From Paenibacillus_S vulneris (GTDB taxonomy: Bacteria; Bacillota; Bacilli; Paenibacillales; NBRC-103111): a DNA stretch of 64,000 bases. Positions 15,208 to 23,718 of this stretch are shown in pieces. The notes under the pieces are model-generated. The model had not been told where the DNA came from. It saw only the letters and a program-made list of their open reading frames with translations, and did not search any database. How positions within the stretch are numbered: the first letter of the stretch is position 1; every line of letters starts with the position of its first letter. Made by a program: the position numbers and the translations under genes. Location: contig NZ_BAABJG010000036.1 of assembly GCF_039543185.1 (NCBI RefSeq), positions 90,581 to 154,580 of the forward strand, in the 5' to 3' direction.

Positions 15208-17532
15208 TTAAACTTGAAATTTCGGGTCAAAGTCGGCAACGACAAGCACATCCATATGGCGAGAGGAGCGAAGCAGCCTCTTCACCAAAGATTGATGCCA
15301 CCATTCCTGCCATAGCGTTCGTCTGGATTGCCCAATAATCATCTGTGTTGTCTTAACCTCGCTGGCTTTAGCAGCCAACACATCCGCGATCTGATGTCGG
15401 CTTGCGGCTGATAAAATGTGAAACTTTCCTCCGAGTCTTTCCGTCAGCTGCCCGATGGCATCGAGCCTTTCCGATAGCTCTGGAGTAACCGCTCTGTTAT
15501 CCGGCTGTACAAAAGTCACTATCCATATGGCCTTAAGCCGGTGCGCGATGCGAAATCCTCTGCGGATCAGCCTCTCCGCATGCGGTGAGGTATTGACGCA
15601 TACGAAGATAACCTCCTGCCTCCGCCATGGTCCTCTCAAGGCCCCTTTGCGCTCCCAGGATTCGAGCCGTTCGTCCACGTCATCGGCTATCTCCCGCAGC
15701 GCCAGCTCACGCAAAGCAATTAAATTCCCTGTTTTAAAGAAATTCCCCAGTGCTTGATCTACTTTCTCCATGGCATAAATTTGGCCGTCCTTCATCCGCC
15801 TCCGGAGGGATTCGGGCGCCACATCAATAAGCTGCACTTCATCAGCCAGCCACAGAATGTGATCCGGCACCGTTTCACGGACCCGGACCCCCGTGATCTG
15901 CATAACGGCATCGTTAAGGCTTTCCAGATGCTGCACGTTCACCGTGGAAATGACAGAGATGCCTGCATCCAATATTTCCATGACGTCCTCGTAGCGTTTT
16001 TTATTCCTGCTGCCGGGGACATTCGTATGGGCCAGCTCGTCGACGAGCACAATTTCCGGCTTAAGCCGAAGGATCTCCTCCGTATCCATTTCCTCCAGCT
16101 GGGCGCCGCGGTAATCGATCACCTTGCGCCGTATGGTCTCCAGCTGCCCGACCTGCGCCAGCGTTTCCTTCCGGCCATGGGTCTCCAGCAACCCGATGCG
16201 CACTTCCGCTCCTTTGCGCAGCAGATCGTTGCCTTCACGCAGCATCGTATACGTCTTGCCTACACCTGGGGCTGCTCCAACGTATACCTTGAACCGGCCG
16301 CGCCTGATCTGCTCGATTCTTCGCTCAACCTCCTGCGAGCTCAGCCTCCTGTAGGGATCCTCGGCCGGCTTCTTGCGCTTGGCGGGAAGAATACGTTCTC
16401 CTTCGTGCTCCGCTCTGTCGGCTACGATGAAGATGTCTATGTTTCTCGTTTGTTGAAGCATATCGTGAACGATAGAGCCTTGCCAAAGCTCCTGCCAGCG
16501 CGTCTGCTTGGAATGGCCCATCACGATTCGGGTTATATTATGCTCTACCGCAAACTGCACCAGCATGCCGGGCAGCGCTCTTCGCGAGCAGAGCGGCAGC
16601 TCCTCGAAGCTGCCCCCGACCTTTTCGACCAGCTTCATGATAGACCGCTTGAAGGCGGCCTCCTCTCTGCCCAGCTGCTTCTTATTACTCACAAACGTAA
16701 CGACATGAAGATCCCCGTTCAGCCGCTTGGCGATCTGCTGGCCTCTACGGACATGGATCGATCCGTTCCAATGGTACTGCGCCGATACCAGGATGCGTTC
16801 CCCTGCCCCCGATGGGCCAAGCAGCCCCATTTCCTCCCTATATTTTTCGAGTGATTCGTTCACTCCCTCCGCCACAAGACGGAGCGACAGCTCGCGAAGG
16901 ACGGCGAGATTGCCGCGTTGAAAGACATCGGCGTCGCCTTGGAACCTCAAGTTGCCTTCGGCGGCACGGGCTAACATCGTTTCGGGTGTTACGTCGATCA
17001 GGACGACCTCATCCGCCAGCTCCAGCGTATCGGAAGGGACGGTTTCCCTAACCTCCATACCGGTCCTCCGCTTTACCAGGTCGGTGACTCCTTCCAGCTC
17101 GTAAACATTAATAGTCGTGATAACGCTAATGCCGTGGCTTAGCAAATATTTGATATCTTCTAGTCGCGTGGGAAACCGGGCGTCCTTGCGGTTACGGTGA
17201 GCCAGGCCGTCAACCAGAACAAGCTCGGGATTGCGTTCGATCAGCTGCTCGAGATTCAAATCCTTCTTCTCCACGCCGTCCTTGAGCCAATGAATGCTGG
17301 GAATGCGCTCGAGATCGCCGATCTGCTCCACCGTGTCCGGTCTTTGCATCGTAGACACGGCGCAGATAACGACATCGATGCCCTGCTGCTTGTGCGCATG
17401 TCCTTCGCGCAGCATGTGATACGTCTTTCCCGAGCCGCTGACCGCGCCGATGTAGACCTTTAGCCGCCCGCGGTGTAGCTTGGATATGGATAATAAGATT
17501 TCCTCGGGCGTCTTTCCTCTAAAGGTCTCCAT
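15208..17532 (-). CDS. Tandem KdpD sensor-domain protein without histidine kinase
   Basis: A 774-aa protein made of two copies of the KdpD cytosolic sensor unit (KdpD P-loop domain plus USP-like domain). Copy 1 spans about residues 15-385 and copy 2 about 395-774. Copy 2 has the canonical Walker A GAAPGVGKT (419-427) and VLVDELAH. Copy 1 has GAVSGSGKT (29-37) and VLVDGLAH, so the Walker B Glu is replaced by Gly. No transmembrane, DHp or ATPase kinase domains follow, and no kdpE is next to it. It is the distal part of the kdp operon. In S. aureus the KdpD USP domain binds c-di-AMP, so nucleotide sensing is possible here but not shown. Confidence 0.9.
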   Translation of the reverse strand: METFRGKTPEEILLSISKLHRGRLKVYIGAVSGSGKTYHMLREGHAHKQQGIDVVICAVSTMQRPDTVEQIGDLERIPSIHWLKDGVEKKDLNLEQLIERNPELVLVDGLAHRNRKDARFPTRLEDIKYLLSHGISVITTINVYELEGVTDLVKRRTGMEVRETVPSDTLELADEVVLIDVTPETMLARAAEGNLRFQGDADVFQRGNLAVLRELSLRLVAEGVNESLEKYREEMGLLGPSGAGERILVSAQYHWNGSIHVRRGQQIAKRLNGDLHVVTFVSNKKQLGREEAAFKRSIMKLVEKVGGSFEELPLCSRRALPGMLVQFAVEHNITRIVMGHSKQTRWQELWQGSIVHDMLQQTRNIDIFIVADRAEHEGERILPAKRKKPAEDPYRRLSSQEVERRIEQIRRGRFKVYVGAAPGVGKTYTMLREGNDLLRKGAEVRIGLLETHGRKETLAQVGQLETIRRKVIDYRGAQLEEMDTEEILRLKPEIVLVDELAHTNVPGSRNKKRYEDVMEILDAGISVISTVNVQHLESLNDAVMQITGVRVRETVPDHILWLADEVQLIDVAPESLRRRMKDGQIYAMEKVDQALGNFFKTGNLIALRELALREIADDVDERLESWERKGALRGPWRRQEVIFVCVNTSPHAERLIRRGFRIAHRLKAIWIVTFVQPDNRAVTPELSERLDAIGQLTERLGGKFHILSAASRHQIADVLAAKASEVKTTQMIIGQSRRTLWQEWWHQSLVKRLLRSSRHMDVLVVADFDPKFQV

Positions 17533-17573
17533 CTCGGCGCCTCCCTGCTGAGCCTATGGACTTCAATGAAGCA

Positions 17574-18197
17574 TCATTTATGGGTCAATGCCTCCAAATC
17601 GATGTTGAGCTTAAGCACGTTCACTCTTGGCTCACCGAACAATCCCAAGTCTCTTCCTTCTATATGAGCATCCACCAGCTTGCTCAGCTGCTCCTGCGGG
17701 ATGCCCGTCAGCTTGCTGATTCGGGGAACCTGCGCTTGAGCCGATTCCGGGCTGATGTGCGGATCGAGACCGGATGCGGAGTTCGTAATCAAATCGATAG
17801 GCAGCTTGCTGATCGGAACATCGGGGTTGTTCGCCTTCCATTCCTCGATGGAAGCTTGAGTGCGCTTGATCAGCTCCGAGTTGGACGGGGCATAGTTGTT
17901 TGTTCCCGAAGCTTCCGCCTTGTATTCGATACTCGATACCCGTCCCTGGAACCATTTCGGATCGGTAAAGCTTTGTCCGATCAGCTCGGAGCCTACAATC
18001 TGTCCCGAGGCATTGCTCACCAGACTGCCATTGGCTTTGCCCGGCATCAACACTTGAGCCAGACCCGTGCATACCAGAGGATATACAATCCCGCACAGAA
18101 CAATAAAAACGACGGCAATCCGAAGCACGGTAAAGAAGGAAACCGTTCCGGCGCTTGGATGCGCCGCTGAAGCTGTAGCCGAAGTCGAAGGTTTCAT
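17574..18197 (-). CDS. kdpC: K+-transporting ATPase subunit C
   Basis: A 207-aa KdpC with one N-terminal membrane helix (VLRIAVVFIVLCGIVYPLVCTG) and a periplasm-facing domain. Family motifs are GSELIGQSF, YFQGR-like WFQGRVSS, SNSELIKRT-like NSELIKR and SASGLDPHISP. It stabilises the KdpFABC complex and aids K+ affinity. It lies 60 bp after kdpB and 41 bp before the KdpD-like gene. Confidence 0.95.
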   Translation of the reverse strand: MKPSTSATASAAHPSAGTVSFFTVLRIAVVFIVLCGIVYPLVCTGLAQVLMPGKANGSLVSNASGQIVGSELIGQSFTDPKWFQGRVSSIEYKAEASGTNNYAPSNSELIKRTQASIEEWKANNPDVPISKLPIDLITNSASGLDPHISPESAQAQVPRISKLTGIPQEQLSKLVDAHIEGRDLGLFGEPRVNVLKLNIDLEALTHK

Positions 18198-18257
18198 ACT
18201 TTCTCATTCCTCTCTGATTCGGGGCCAAGTCCATGGACAAAGCCCCTTCCTCTATCT

Positions 18258-20309
18258 TTACATCCATACATTCACGATCAAATCGATGAGCTTGATCCCA
18301 ATGAACGGTACGATGACCCCGCCTAGTCCGTACACCACGATGTTTCTGCTAAGCAGCCTGGATGCGGTCATGGGCTTATAAGCCACTCCCTTCATCGCAA
18401 GCGGGATCAGCAGCGGGATAATGATGGCGTTAAATAGCAACGCCGATAGGATAGCCGACATCGGGGAACCGAGCCGCATAATGTTCAAAGCCTCCATTTG
18501 CGGAATAGCTAAGGTGAACATGGCAGGGATAATAGCGAAATATTTGGCTACGTCATTTGCAATGCTGAACGTGGTCAGCGCACCGCGTGTCATGAGCAGC
18601 TGCTTCCCTATGGCAACCACTTCGATGATTTTAGACGGATCGGAGTCCAGATCGACCATATTGGCCGCTTCCTTGGCCGCGACCGTTCCGCTGTTCATCG
18701 CCAGGCCCACGTCCGCCTGGGCGAGCGCCGGGGCATCGTTCGTCCCGTCGCCTGTCATTGCGACCAGCTTGCCTTCCGCCTGCTCCCGGCGGATCACCGC
18801 TATTTTATCCTCCGGCTTGCTCTCGGCGATAAAATCATCCACTCCCGCTTCACGGGCAATGGTCGCCGCCGTCAGCGGATTATCCCCGGTACACATGATG
18901 GTTTTGATCCCCATCCTGCGCAGTTCTTCAAAGCGCTCCTTCATGCCCGGCTTCACGGTATCCTTCAAATAAATCAGCCCGTACAGCCGTTGATCTACCG
19001 CCACCGCCAGAGGCGTACCCCCTTCCGAGGCAATGGCGTTGCTCCTGCTCTCCAAATCCGCCGGGATGATGCCGCCTTGAGCGATGACCCACTGCTTCAC
19101 CGCATCGACTGCCCCCTTGCGAACCTTGCGTCCATCCGCCAGATCGATACCGCTCATTCGGGTTTCCGCTTTGAATTCGATGAATTCGCCGCCTTCTCCA
19201 AGCGCTTCGTCATAGCTTAGGCCCTGCTTCTTCATCCATTCCAGTACGGACCGGCCTTCGGGAGTTTCATCCTTTATGGAGCTGACAGCCGCCCATCCGG
19301 CCAAGTCTTCTATACGTTCCGACCCGATTGGCAGCATATCGCTTGCCATGCGGTTCCCGTAGGTGATCGTTCCTGTTTTATCAAGGATCATCGTATTGAT
19401 GTCCCCGGCTGCTTCCACCGCTTTGCCGGACATAGCCAACACATTGAATTGGGTAACCCGGTCCATACCGGCAATCCCTATGGCCGACAACAAGCCTCCG
19501 ATCGTTGTCGGAATCAGACACACGAGCAATGCGATTAACACCGGAATCTCCAGGCGGATCTCCAAATAGCCCGCGATAGGAGCCAAGGTCACGACAACGA
19601 TCAGAAAAATAAGTGTCAAGCTGGTCAGCAAAGTATTCAATGCCAGCTCATTGGGCGTCTTCTGGCGCTTGGCGCCCTCGACCAGCGATATCATCCGGTC
19701 TATGAACGATTCGCCGGGATCGCTCGTAATCCGTACTTTAATTTTGTCGCTGACGACGCGTGTTCCGCCGGTGACGGAGCTGAAATCTCCGCCGGCTTCC
19801 TTGATAACGGGAGCAGATTCCCCTGTAATCGCCGATTCGTCGACCGAAGCCAGCCCTTCGATGACTTCGCCGTCACCCGGAATCATTTCCCCTTGGGACA
19901 CGACGACCAGGTCCCCCTTGCGCAGCTCGGTAGAAGGCACCACCTTGATACCGGAGCCATTATTCACGATTTTGTTCGCCGTAATTTCCTGCTTGGTCTT
20001 TTTGAGAGAGTCGGCTTGTGCCTTCCCTCTCCCCTCCGCCAGCGCTTCCGCGAAATTTGCAAATAGTACGGTGAATAATAAAATAACGAATACGGTAAAA
20101 TTGAAGCCTACGCTGTTCTCCGTTCCAAAGTAGCCAGGAAACACGGTCATAAGCAGCACAACCAAGGTGCCCGCTTCTACAACGAACATGACGGGATTTT
20201 TCATCATCACAACCGGATTCAGCTTCAAGAAGCTTTCTTTAACGGCATTCATGACGATCGCCGAGTTGAGCATCGATTTCCGATGCTGGTTTGCATTCAT
20301 CTTGCTCAT
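18258..20309 (-). CDS. kdpB: K+-transporting P-type ATPase subunit B
   Basis: A 683-aa P-type ATPase, the energising subunit of the Kdp pump. Asp310 in the DKTGT motif is the phosphorylation site, TGES lies at 162-165, and TGDGTNDAPALA is the hinge motif. The length fits the family (about 680). The start follows GGGAGAGGCG. It is encoded 19 bp behind kdpA in the usual kdpFABC order. Confidence 0.98.
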   Translation of the reverse strand: MSKMNANQHRKSMLNSAIVMNAVKESFLKLNPVVMMKNPVMFVVEAGTLVVLLMTVFPGYFGTENSVGFNFTVFVILLFTVLFANFAEALAEGRGKAQADSLKKTKQEITANKIVNNGSGIKVVPSTELRKGDLVVVSQGEMIPGDGEVIEGLASVDESAITGESAPVIKEAGGDFSSVTGGTRVVSDKIKVRITSDPGESFIDRMISLVEGAKRQKTPNELALNTLLTSLTLIFLIVVVTLAPIAGYLEIRLEIPVLIALLVCLIPTTIGGLLSAIGIAGMDRVTQFNVLAMSGKAVEAAGDINTMILDKTGTITYGNRMASDMLPIGSERIEDLAGWAAVSSIKDETPEGRSVLEWMKKQGLSYDEALGEGGEFIEFKAETRMSGIDLADGRKVRKGAVDAVKQWVIAQGGIIPADLESRSNAIASEGGTPLAVAVDQRLYGLIYLKDTVKPGMKERFEELRRMGIKTIMCTGDNPLTAATIAREAGVDDFIAESKPEDKIAVIRREQAEGKLVAMTGDGTNDAPALAQADVGLAMNSGTVAAKEAANMVDLDSDPSKIIEVVAIGKQLLMTRGALTTFSIANDVAKYFAIIPAMFTLAIPQMEALNIMRLGSPMSAILSALLFNAIIIPLLIPLAMKGVAYKPMTASRLLSRNIVVYGLGGVIVPFIGIKLIDLIVNVWM

Positions 20310-20328
20310 ACAGTTTCGCCTCTCCCAT

Positions 20329-22008
20329 TTAACGAATCGTTACATGTTCTGCGATAGGCCCCAGCACGATGACCGGCAGGAACGTCAGCGCTCCGATAAT
20401 CAATATTGTACCTACCAGAATTCCTACGAACAAACGGTTATCCGTTCTGAACGTGCCGATGGTCTCGGGCACCCATTGCTTGCGTACAAGGGAACCCGCC
20501 ACTCCCAAGAGAGCAATCATCGATATATAACGACCGAACAGCATGACGACACCGGTGGATATATTCCAGAACGGCGTATTATCGCCTAAGCCTTCAAATC
20601 CTGACCCGTTATTGGCGGCCGAGGAGGTATACTCATACAAAACCTGCGATATCCCGTGATAGCCCGGATTTGATATAGCTGCCCTTCCTAACTCCGTTGC
20701 CAGTGCAAGAGCCGTGGGCATCAGAATAATGAAAGGATGCGCCAGAATCGCTATAGCAATCAGCTTCATTTCACGCGGCTCGATCTTTTTGCCGAGAAAC
20801 TCCGGTGTACGTCCCACCATCAAACCGGCCAGAAACACTGCAAGAATGGCATACATCAGCATATTGACCAGTCCTACGCCTTTCCCGCCGAATACGCAGT
20901 TCAGCATCATCAAAGCGAGCGGTGTGATTCCGCCGAGCGGCGTCAGCGTATCGTGCATATTATCGACTGAGCCGGTTGTCGCCGCCGTCGTTACCGTTGT
21001 AAAAAGCGCTGTTTGCGCGATACCGAAGCGGACCTCTTTCCCCTCCATACTGCCCTGCGAAGCGTCGATTCCCAGCTTGTTCATCAGCGGGTTCCCCGCC
21101 GATTCCGCCGTATAGATGAGCGACAGGAACACCAGGAACAAGATCATCATCGCCGAGAATAGAACCCAGCCCTGCTTCCGATTGCGTGCAAAAAGTCCGT
21201 ATGTGTACGGAAGGGCAGCCGCCAAAGACCACATTGACAAAATTTCAAGCACATTCGTCAAACCGCTCGGATTTTCAAAGGGATGAGCCGAGTTGACTCC
21301 GGAAAAGCCGCCTCCGTTCGTTCCCAGATGCTTGATGGATTCCAGTGAAGCTACAGGCCCGATAGCGATCTGCTGCCGGCCTCCCTCCAGCGTGTTGACG
21401 GTTAAGGTCGGCTGCAGCGTTTGCGGCACATGAAGCGCTACAAGCACCATCGTGACCCCAATAGCGAGCGGGAAAAATACCCGGATATGCGCTTTGACAA
21501 AGTCTTCAAAAAAGTTCCCGATTGTCTCTCCCTTGCTCGTGATACCGCGTATAAAAGCAATAGCTGCGCACAGCCCTGTCGCCGCCGAGGTGAACATCAT
21601 CATCGTAATGACAGCCATTTGCGAGAAGTAGGATAACCCCGACTCCCCGCTGTAATGCTGCAGATTCGTGTTGGTCATAAAGCTGATGACCGTATTGAAC
21701 GACAGCGTTTCTTCCATATTGTCGATACCATTCGGGTTCAGCGGCAAATCGTTTTGAACCCGAAGGAGGAGATAGCCGATCGCCACAAAGACGATATTCG
21801 TCAGGATGAAGCTTAGAGCATACGTCTTCCAAGTCATCCCTTGGCGGTTCTTCAGGCCTGTTACCGCATAGATTGCCTTCTCCACAGGAGCAAACCAGGT
21901 ATCCGTACGATTGCCTTCATTGGAAAAGACGTGATATAAATAGGTCCCTAATGGTTTGACCAGCAGGACTAGAATGACAATCACGACGGCGATTTGCAAT
22001 ATTCCCAT
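20329..22008 (-). CDS. kdpA: K+-transporting ATPase subunit A (channel-like)
   Basis: A 559-aa integral membrane protein of the SKT superfamily with about ten helices and four selectivity-filter-like regions, for example NTNLQHYSGE, LGTNGGGFSG and SSAANNGSGF. It binds and conducts K+ in the Kdp complex. TAGGAGGAAACG precedes the ATG. It directly follows kdpF. Confidence 0.98.
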   Translation of the reverse strand: MGILQIAVVIVILVLLVKPLGTYLYHVFSNEGNRTDTWFAPVEKAIYAVTGLKNRQGMTWKTYALSFILTNIVFVAIGYLLLRVQNDLPLNPNGIDNMEETLSFNTVISFMTNTNLQHYSGESGLSYFSQMAVITMMMFTSAATGLCAAIAFIRGITSKGETIGNFFEDFVKAHIRVFFPLAIGVTMVLVALHVPQTLQPTLTVNTLEGGRQQIAIGPVASLESIKHLGTNGGGFSGVNSAHPFENPSGLTNVLEILSMWSLAAALPYTYGLFARNRKQGWVLFSAMMILFLVFLSLIYTAESAGNPLMNKLGIDASQGSMEGKEVRFGIAQTALFTTVTTAATTGSVDNMHDTLTPLGGITPLALMMLNCVFGGKGVGLVNMLMYAILAVFLAGLMVGRTPEFLGKKIEPREMKLIAIAILAHPFIILMPTALALATELGRAAISNPGYHGISQVLYEYTSSAANNGSGFEGLGDNTPFWNISTGVVMLFGRYISMIALLGVAGSLVRKQWVPETIGTFRTDNRLFVGILVGTILIIGALTFLPVIVLGPIAEHVTIR

Positions 22009-22065
22009 TATCGTTTCCTCCTAAGAAAGCTGTCTTCGTCTGCTGAGCTTTCCTGAAAGAAATGC

Positions 22066-22143
22066 TCAGAATTTTTCCGGATGAATCAGGGCATAAGCCA
22101 AATAAATGAAGAGAAGCACAGTGATGACAGCGATAACCGTCAT
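22066..22143 (-). CDS. kdpF: K+-transporting ATPase small subunit F
   Basis: A 25-aa single-helix peptide beginning MTVIAVITVLLFIYLAYALI, ending HPEKF and then stop. The motif (Y/L)xxYALIxPEKF is the KdpF signature. AGGAGGCGAAAGATC precedes the ATG. The start overlaps the stop of the preceding 36-aa gene by 4 bp (ATGA), and kdpA follows 57 bp later. It stabilises the KdpABC complex in E. coli. Confidence 0.93.
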   Translation of the reverse strand: MTVIAVITVLLFIYLAYALIHPEKF

Positions 22144-22250
22144 GATCTTTCGCCTCCTGTCTCCTCAACGACCCGATTGCACCAAGACAAAAAGCCGTAA
22201 AACAAAAGGTACGTTACTGCCAGCAGTACTACCATATATACATCCTGCAT
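22140..22250 (-). CDS. 36-aa membrane peptide preceding kdpF
   Basis: A 36-aa peptide with one membrane helix (VYMVVLLAVTYLLFYGFLSW) and a charged tail CNRVVEETGGERS. GGAGGCATTCCT precedes the ATG, and the stop overlaps the kdpF start (ATGA), which implies translational coupling. Small one-helix peptides ending in WxxxxCxR precede kdpF in other kdp operons, but I know no function. Being too short for most gene callers, it is easily missed. Confidence 0.75.
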   Translation of the reverse strand: MQDVYMVVLLAVTYLLFYGFLSWCNRVVEETGGERS

Positions 22251-22269
22251 AGGAATGCCTCCGTCCGCA

Positions 22270-22668
22270 TTAATTCATCAAGAAAGATACATCATGGCTT
22301 GAAGTATGAATGACATGGTCAGCTCCCAGACCTTTATAGACAAGCCGCGGATTCATATTATGCGTTACCACGCAAATTTCTTTGGATGTCCAGGTCCTGC
22401 ATATTTGAATGAAACGGCAGCACAAGTTCAAGGAGCTTTCAAATAAAAAGACTTTACCGATCGGAAGGTCGGGCAATAGCCATGACTCGCATTCCGATGT
22501 ATCGATCCAAATCATATGCTTTACGCCCAAGCTCTCTAGACGCTCCTGCTCCGCCCGGCTGTTCGTAATTGCTGCGAACGGAATGCCTTTGGACAGCAGC
22601 AGCCGGATAAATCCTTCTCCGGTTTTGTTGGGCGCCGATACAAGAATAAATTCTTGAGCGGCGTTCAT
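22270..22668 (-). CDS. Rossmann-like protein, first gene of the kdp operon
   Basis: A 132-aa soluble protein. It starts with a beta strand and turn (EFILVSAPNKTGEGFIRLLLSKG), followed by FAAITNSRAEQERLESLGVKHMIWID and, near the end, GLGADHVIHTS. The pattern resembles an NAD-binding or TrkA-N fold, but the GxGxxG loop is not canonical and no RCK-C domain follows. The ATG at 22668 has AGGAGG 9 bp upstream. It is the first gene behind the two riboswitches and precedes the 36-aa peptide and kdpF. A regulatory role in K+ uptake is plausible but unproven. Confidence 0.65.
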   Translation of the reverse strand: MNAAQEFILVSAPNKTGEGFIRLLLSKGIPFAAITNSRAEQERLESLGVKHMIWIDTSECESWLLPDLPIGKVFLFESSLNLCCRFIQICRTWTSKEICVVTHNMNPRLVYKGLGADHVIHTSSHDVSFLMN

Positions 22669-22717
22669 CTTCACATTCCTCCTAATCTCTCAAGAGAAGG
22701 CAGCAGGATCAGGGCAC

Positions 22718-22764
22718 AAAAAAAGAAGCCTGCGAAAAGAGGTGAACTCTTCACGCGGCTTCTT
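22718..22764 (-). terminator. Terminator of the proximal c-di-AMP riboswitch
   Basis: Arms AAGAAGCC..CTCTT and their complement (22723-22764) form a long hairpin, followed on the minus strand by seven T. It lies between the proximal aptamer and the first kdp-operon gene, the expected place of the expression platform. Confidence 0.88.
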
Positions 22765-22814
22765 AAAGCACAGCCATAGCTGTACCTAAGCACACGATCA
22801 TCGTTGCCTCTCTC

Positions 22815-22947
22815 GATACGCTTACGAGGTTAGCTGCCGGATTCGGGCGTGAGAGTCGCCCTACCTGAAATTTCAGGATTCACCCCATGAGCCGGTAAGC
22901 TCGTTGGTTCCCCCGTTCCTTAATTAAGCACTAAGGATTCAGCGATA
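22815..22947 (-). promoter_or_regulatory. c-di-AMP riboswitch (ydaO-yuaA class), proximal
   Basis: On the minus strand the conserved blocks appear in order: GGGGGAACCAAC, GGGGTGAATCC, GTAGGGCGACTCTCACG, CCCGAATCCG, CAGCTAACCTCGTAAGCG. These are the hallmarks of the ydaO-type c-di-AMP aptamer. A strong terminator lies about 50 nt downstream. In the known class, ligand binding favours termination, so high c-di-AMP would switch off the K+ pump genes. Confidence 0.95.
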
Positions 22948-23017
22948 CATTGCAAGGTCATATTCATCAAGTTTTATGGAAACATTCCATATCGTTTTTC
23001 AATAGAAGACGCAAGAA

Positions 23018-23044
23018 GACCACAGAGGCTTAAGCCCTGTGGTC
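23018..23044 (-). terminator. Terminator-like hairpin of the distal c-di-AMP riboswitch
   Basis: GACCACAG and CTGTGGTC close a GGCTTAAGCC-like palindromic stem. The following minus-strand tail TTCTTGCGTCTTC is U-rich but broken, so termination may be partial. A second perfect hairpin, CTTTGAACTTC/GAAGTTCAAAG (23088-23117), sits between it and the aptamer. Confidence 0.65.
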
Positions 23045-23123
23045 GTTAATAGCGATCACAAGCTTCATCATCCTCTCTCCATAGACCCTTTGAACTTCTG
23101 CATAGCGAAGTTCAAAGTCTGTT

Positions 23124-23295
23124 CCACGCTGACGAGGTTAGCTGTCGGATTCGGGCGGTGAGAGTCGCCCTACCGGCAGGCGCAAGCTAGCTTTGCACCC
23201 TTCGGATTCACCCCAAGCGATATGCGGACGGCTCTCACACCGAACGGATATCACTGTGTTGGTTCCCCCGCTTTCCTATAGAAGGAAATTAAGCG
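23124..23295 (-). promoter_or_regulatory. c-di-AMP riboswitch (ydaO-yuaA class), distal
   Basis: A second aptamer in the same orientation, with GGGGGAACCAAC, GGGGTGAATCC, GTAGGGCGACTCTCACC, GCCCGAATCCGAC and AGCTAACCTCGTCAGCG in order. It is larger than the proximal copy because two variable stems are extended. It lies about 175 nt upstream of the proximal aptamer and about 35 nt after the predicted transcription start. Confidence 0.93.
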
Positions 23296-23337
23296 ATCAG
23301 AATTTGGAAACATTGTTTTTTTCAAATCATGAATTGT

Positions 23338-23366
23338 ATATTACGCCAGTTGCCCTTAACTGTAAA
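23338..23366 (-). promoter_or_regulatory. Candidate sigma-A promoter of the kdp operon
   Basis: On the minus strand TTTACA (23366-23361) and TAATAT (23343-23338) are separated by 17 bp. Transcription would start just before the distal riboswitch and give a leader of about 660 nt. The call rests on motif and spacing only. Confidence 0.6.
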
Positions 23367-23476
23367 GAACACTTGGGAGACTTGTGCGATGAAATTACAC
23401 CAACGGCCAGGATGGCAACGCTTACTTTACATGCGATCTCCAGATAACTGCTTCCTGCTCACTCTATCTCCATTTT

Positions 23477-23630
23477 TCACAAATTGATTCCCTTTGATTT
23501 CCTGCGCTTCAGCACCCTCTTTATCCAAAATGCGCTTAGATAAAGCCAACCGTTTTTCTCTGCAATGCTGATTGCGTCAATCCGGTTTTTGGCTTCGAGC
23601 TTTTGCTGAAAGAACAAAATGTAGTTCCCA
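23477..23630 (-). pseudogene. Remnant of a LuxR/NarL-family regulator C-terminus
   Basis: The minus-strand frame encodes about 50 codons with LEAKNRIDAISIAEKNGWL, the typical last helix of a NarL/FixJ response-regulator HTH domain (usual form KLNAKNRxDAVxIAxxxGWL). It stops at 23477. No upstream HTH or receiver domain, start codon or ribosome site is present. It is therefore a decayed gene end lying between the kdp promoter and the VOC gene. Confidence 0.65.
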
Positions 23631-23718
23631 CGCAGCAGCTTATACGGTAAAATTATACAGGATCATCAATTATTCATAAAAGAACCGGGGATTCCTCCCC
23701 GGTCAAAGCCTTTTATTT

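Noticed and set aside
15208..17532. Annotation as a complete KdpD sensor histidine kinase
   Set aside because: No transmembrane four-helix region, H-box, N-box or G-box is present in the 774 residues.
22270..22668. Annotation as a full TrkA/KtrA K+ channel regulator
   Set aside because: The nucleotide loop is not GxGxxG and the RCK-C domain is missing, so only a Rossmann-like fold is supported.
22690..23310. Possible K+ or other riboswitch classes, or a CRISPR-like repeat pair, in the kdp leader
   Set aside because: The repeated blocks match the conserved order of ydaO-type c-di-AMP aptamers in both copies.
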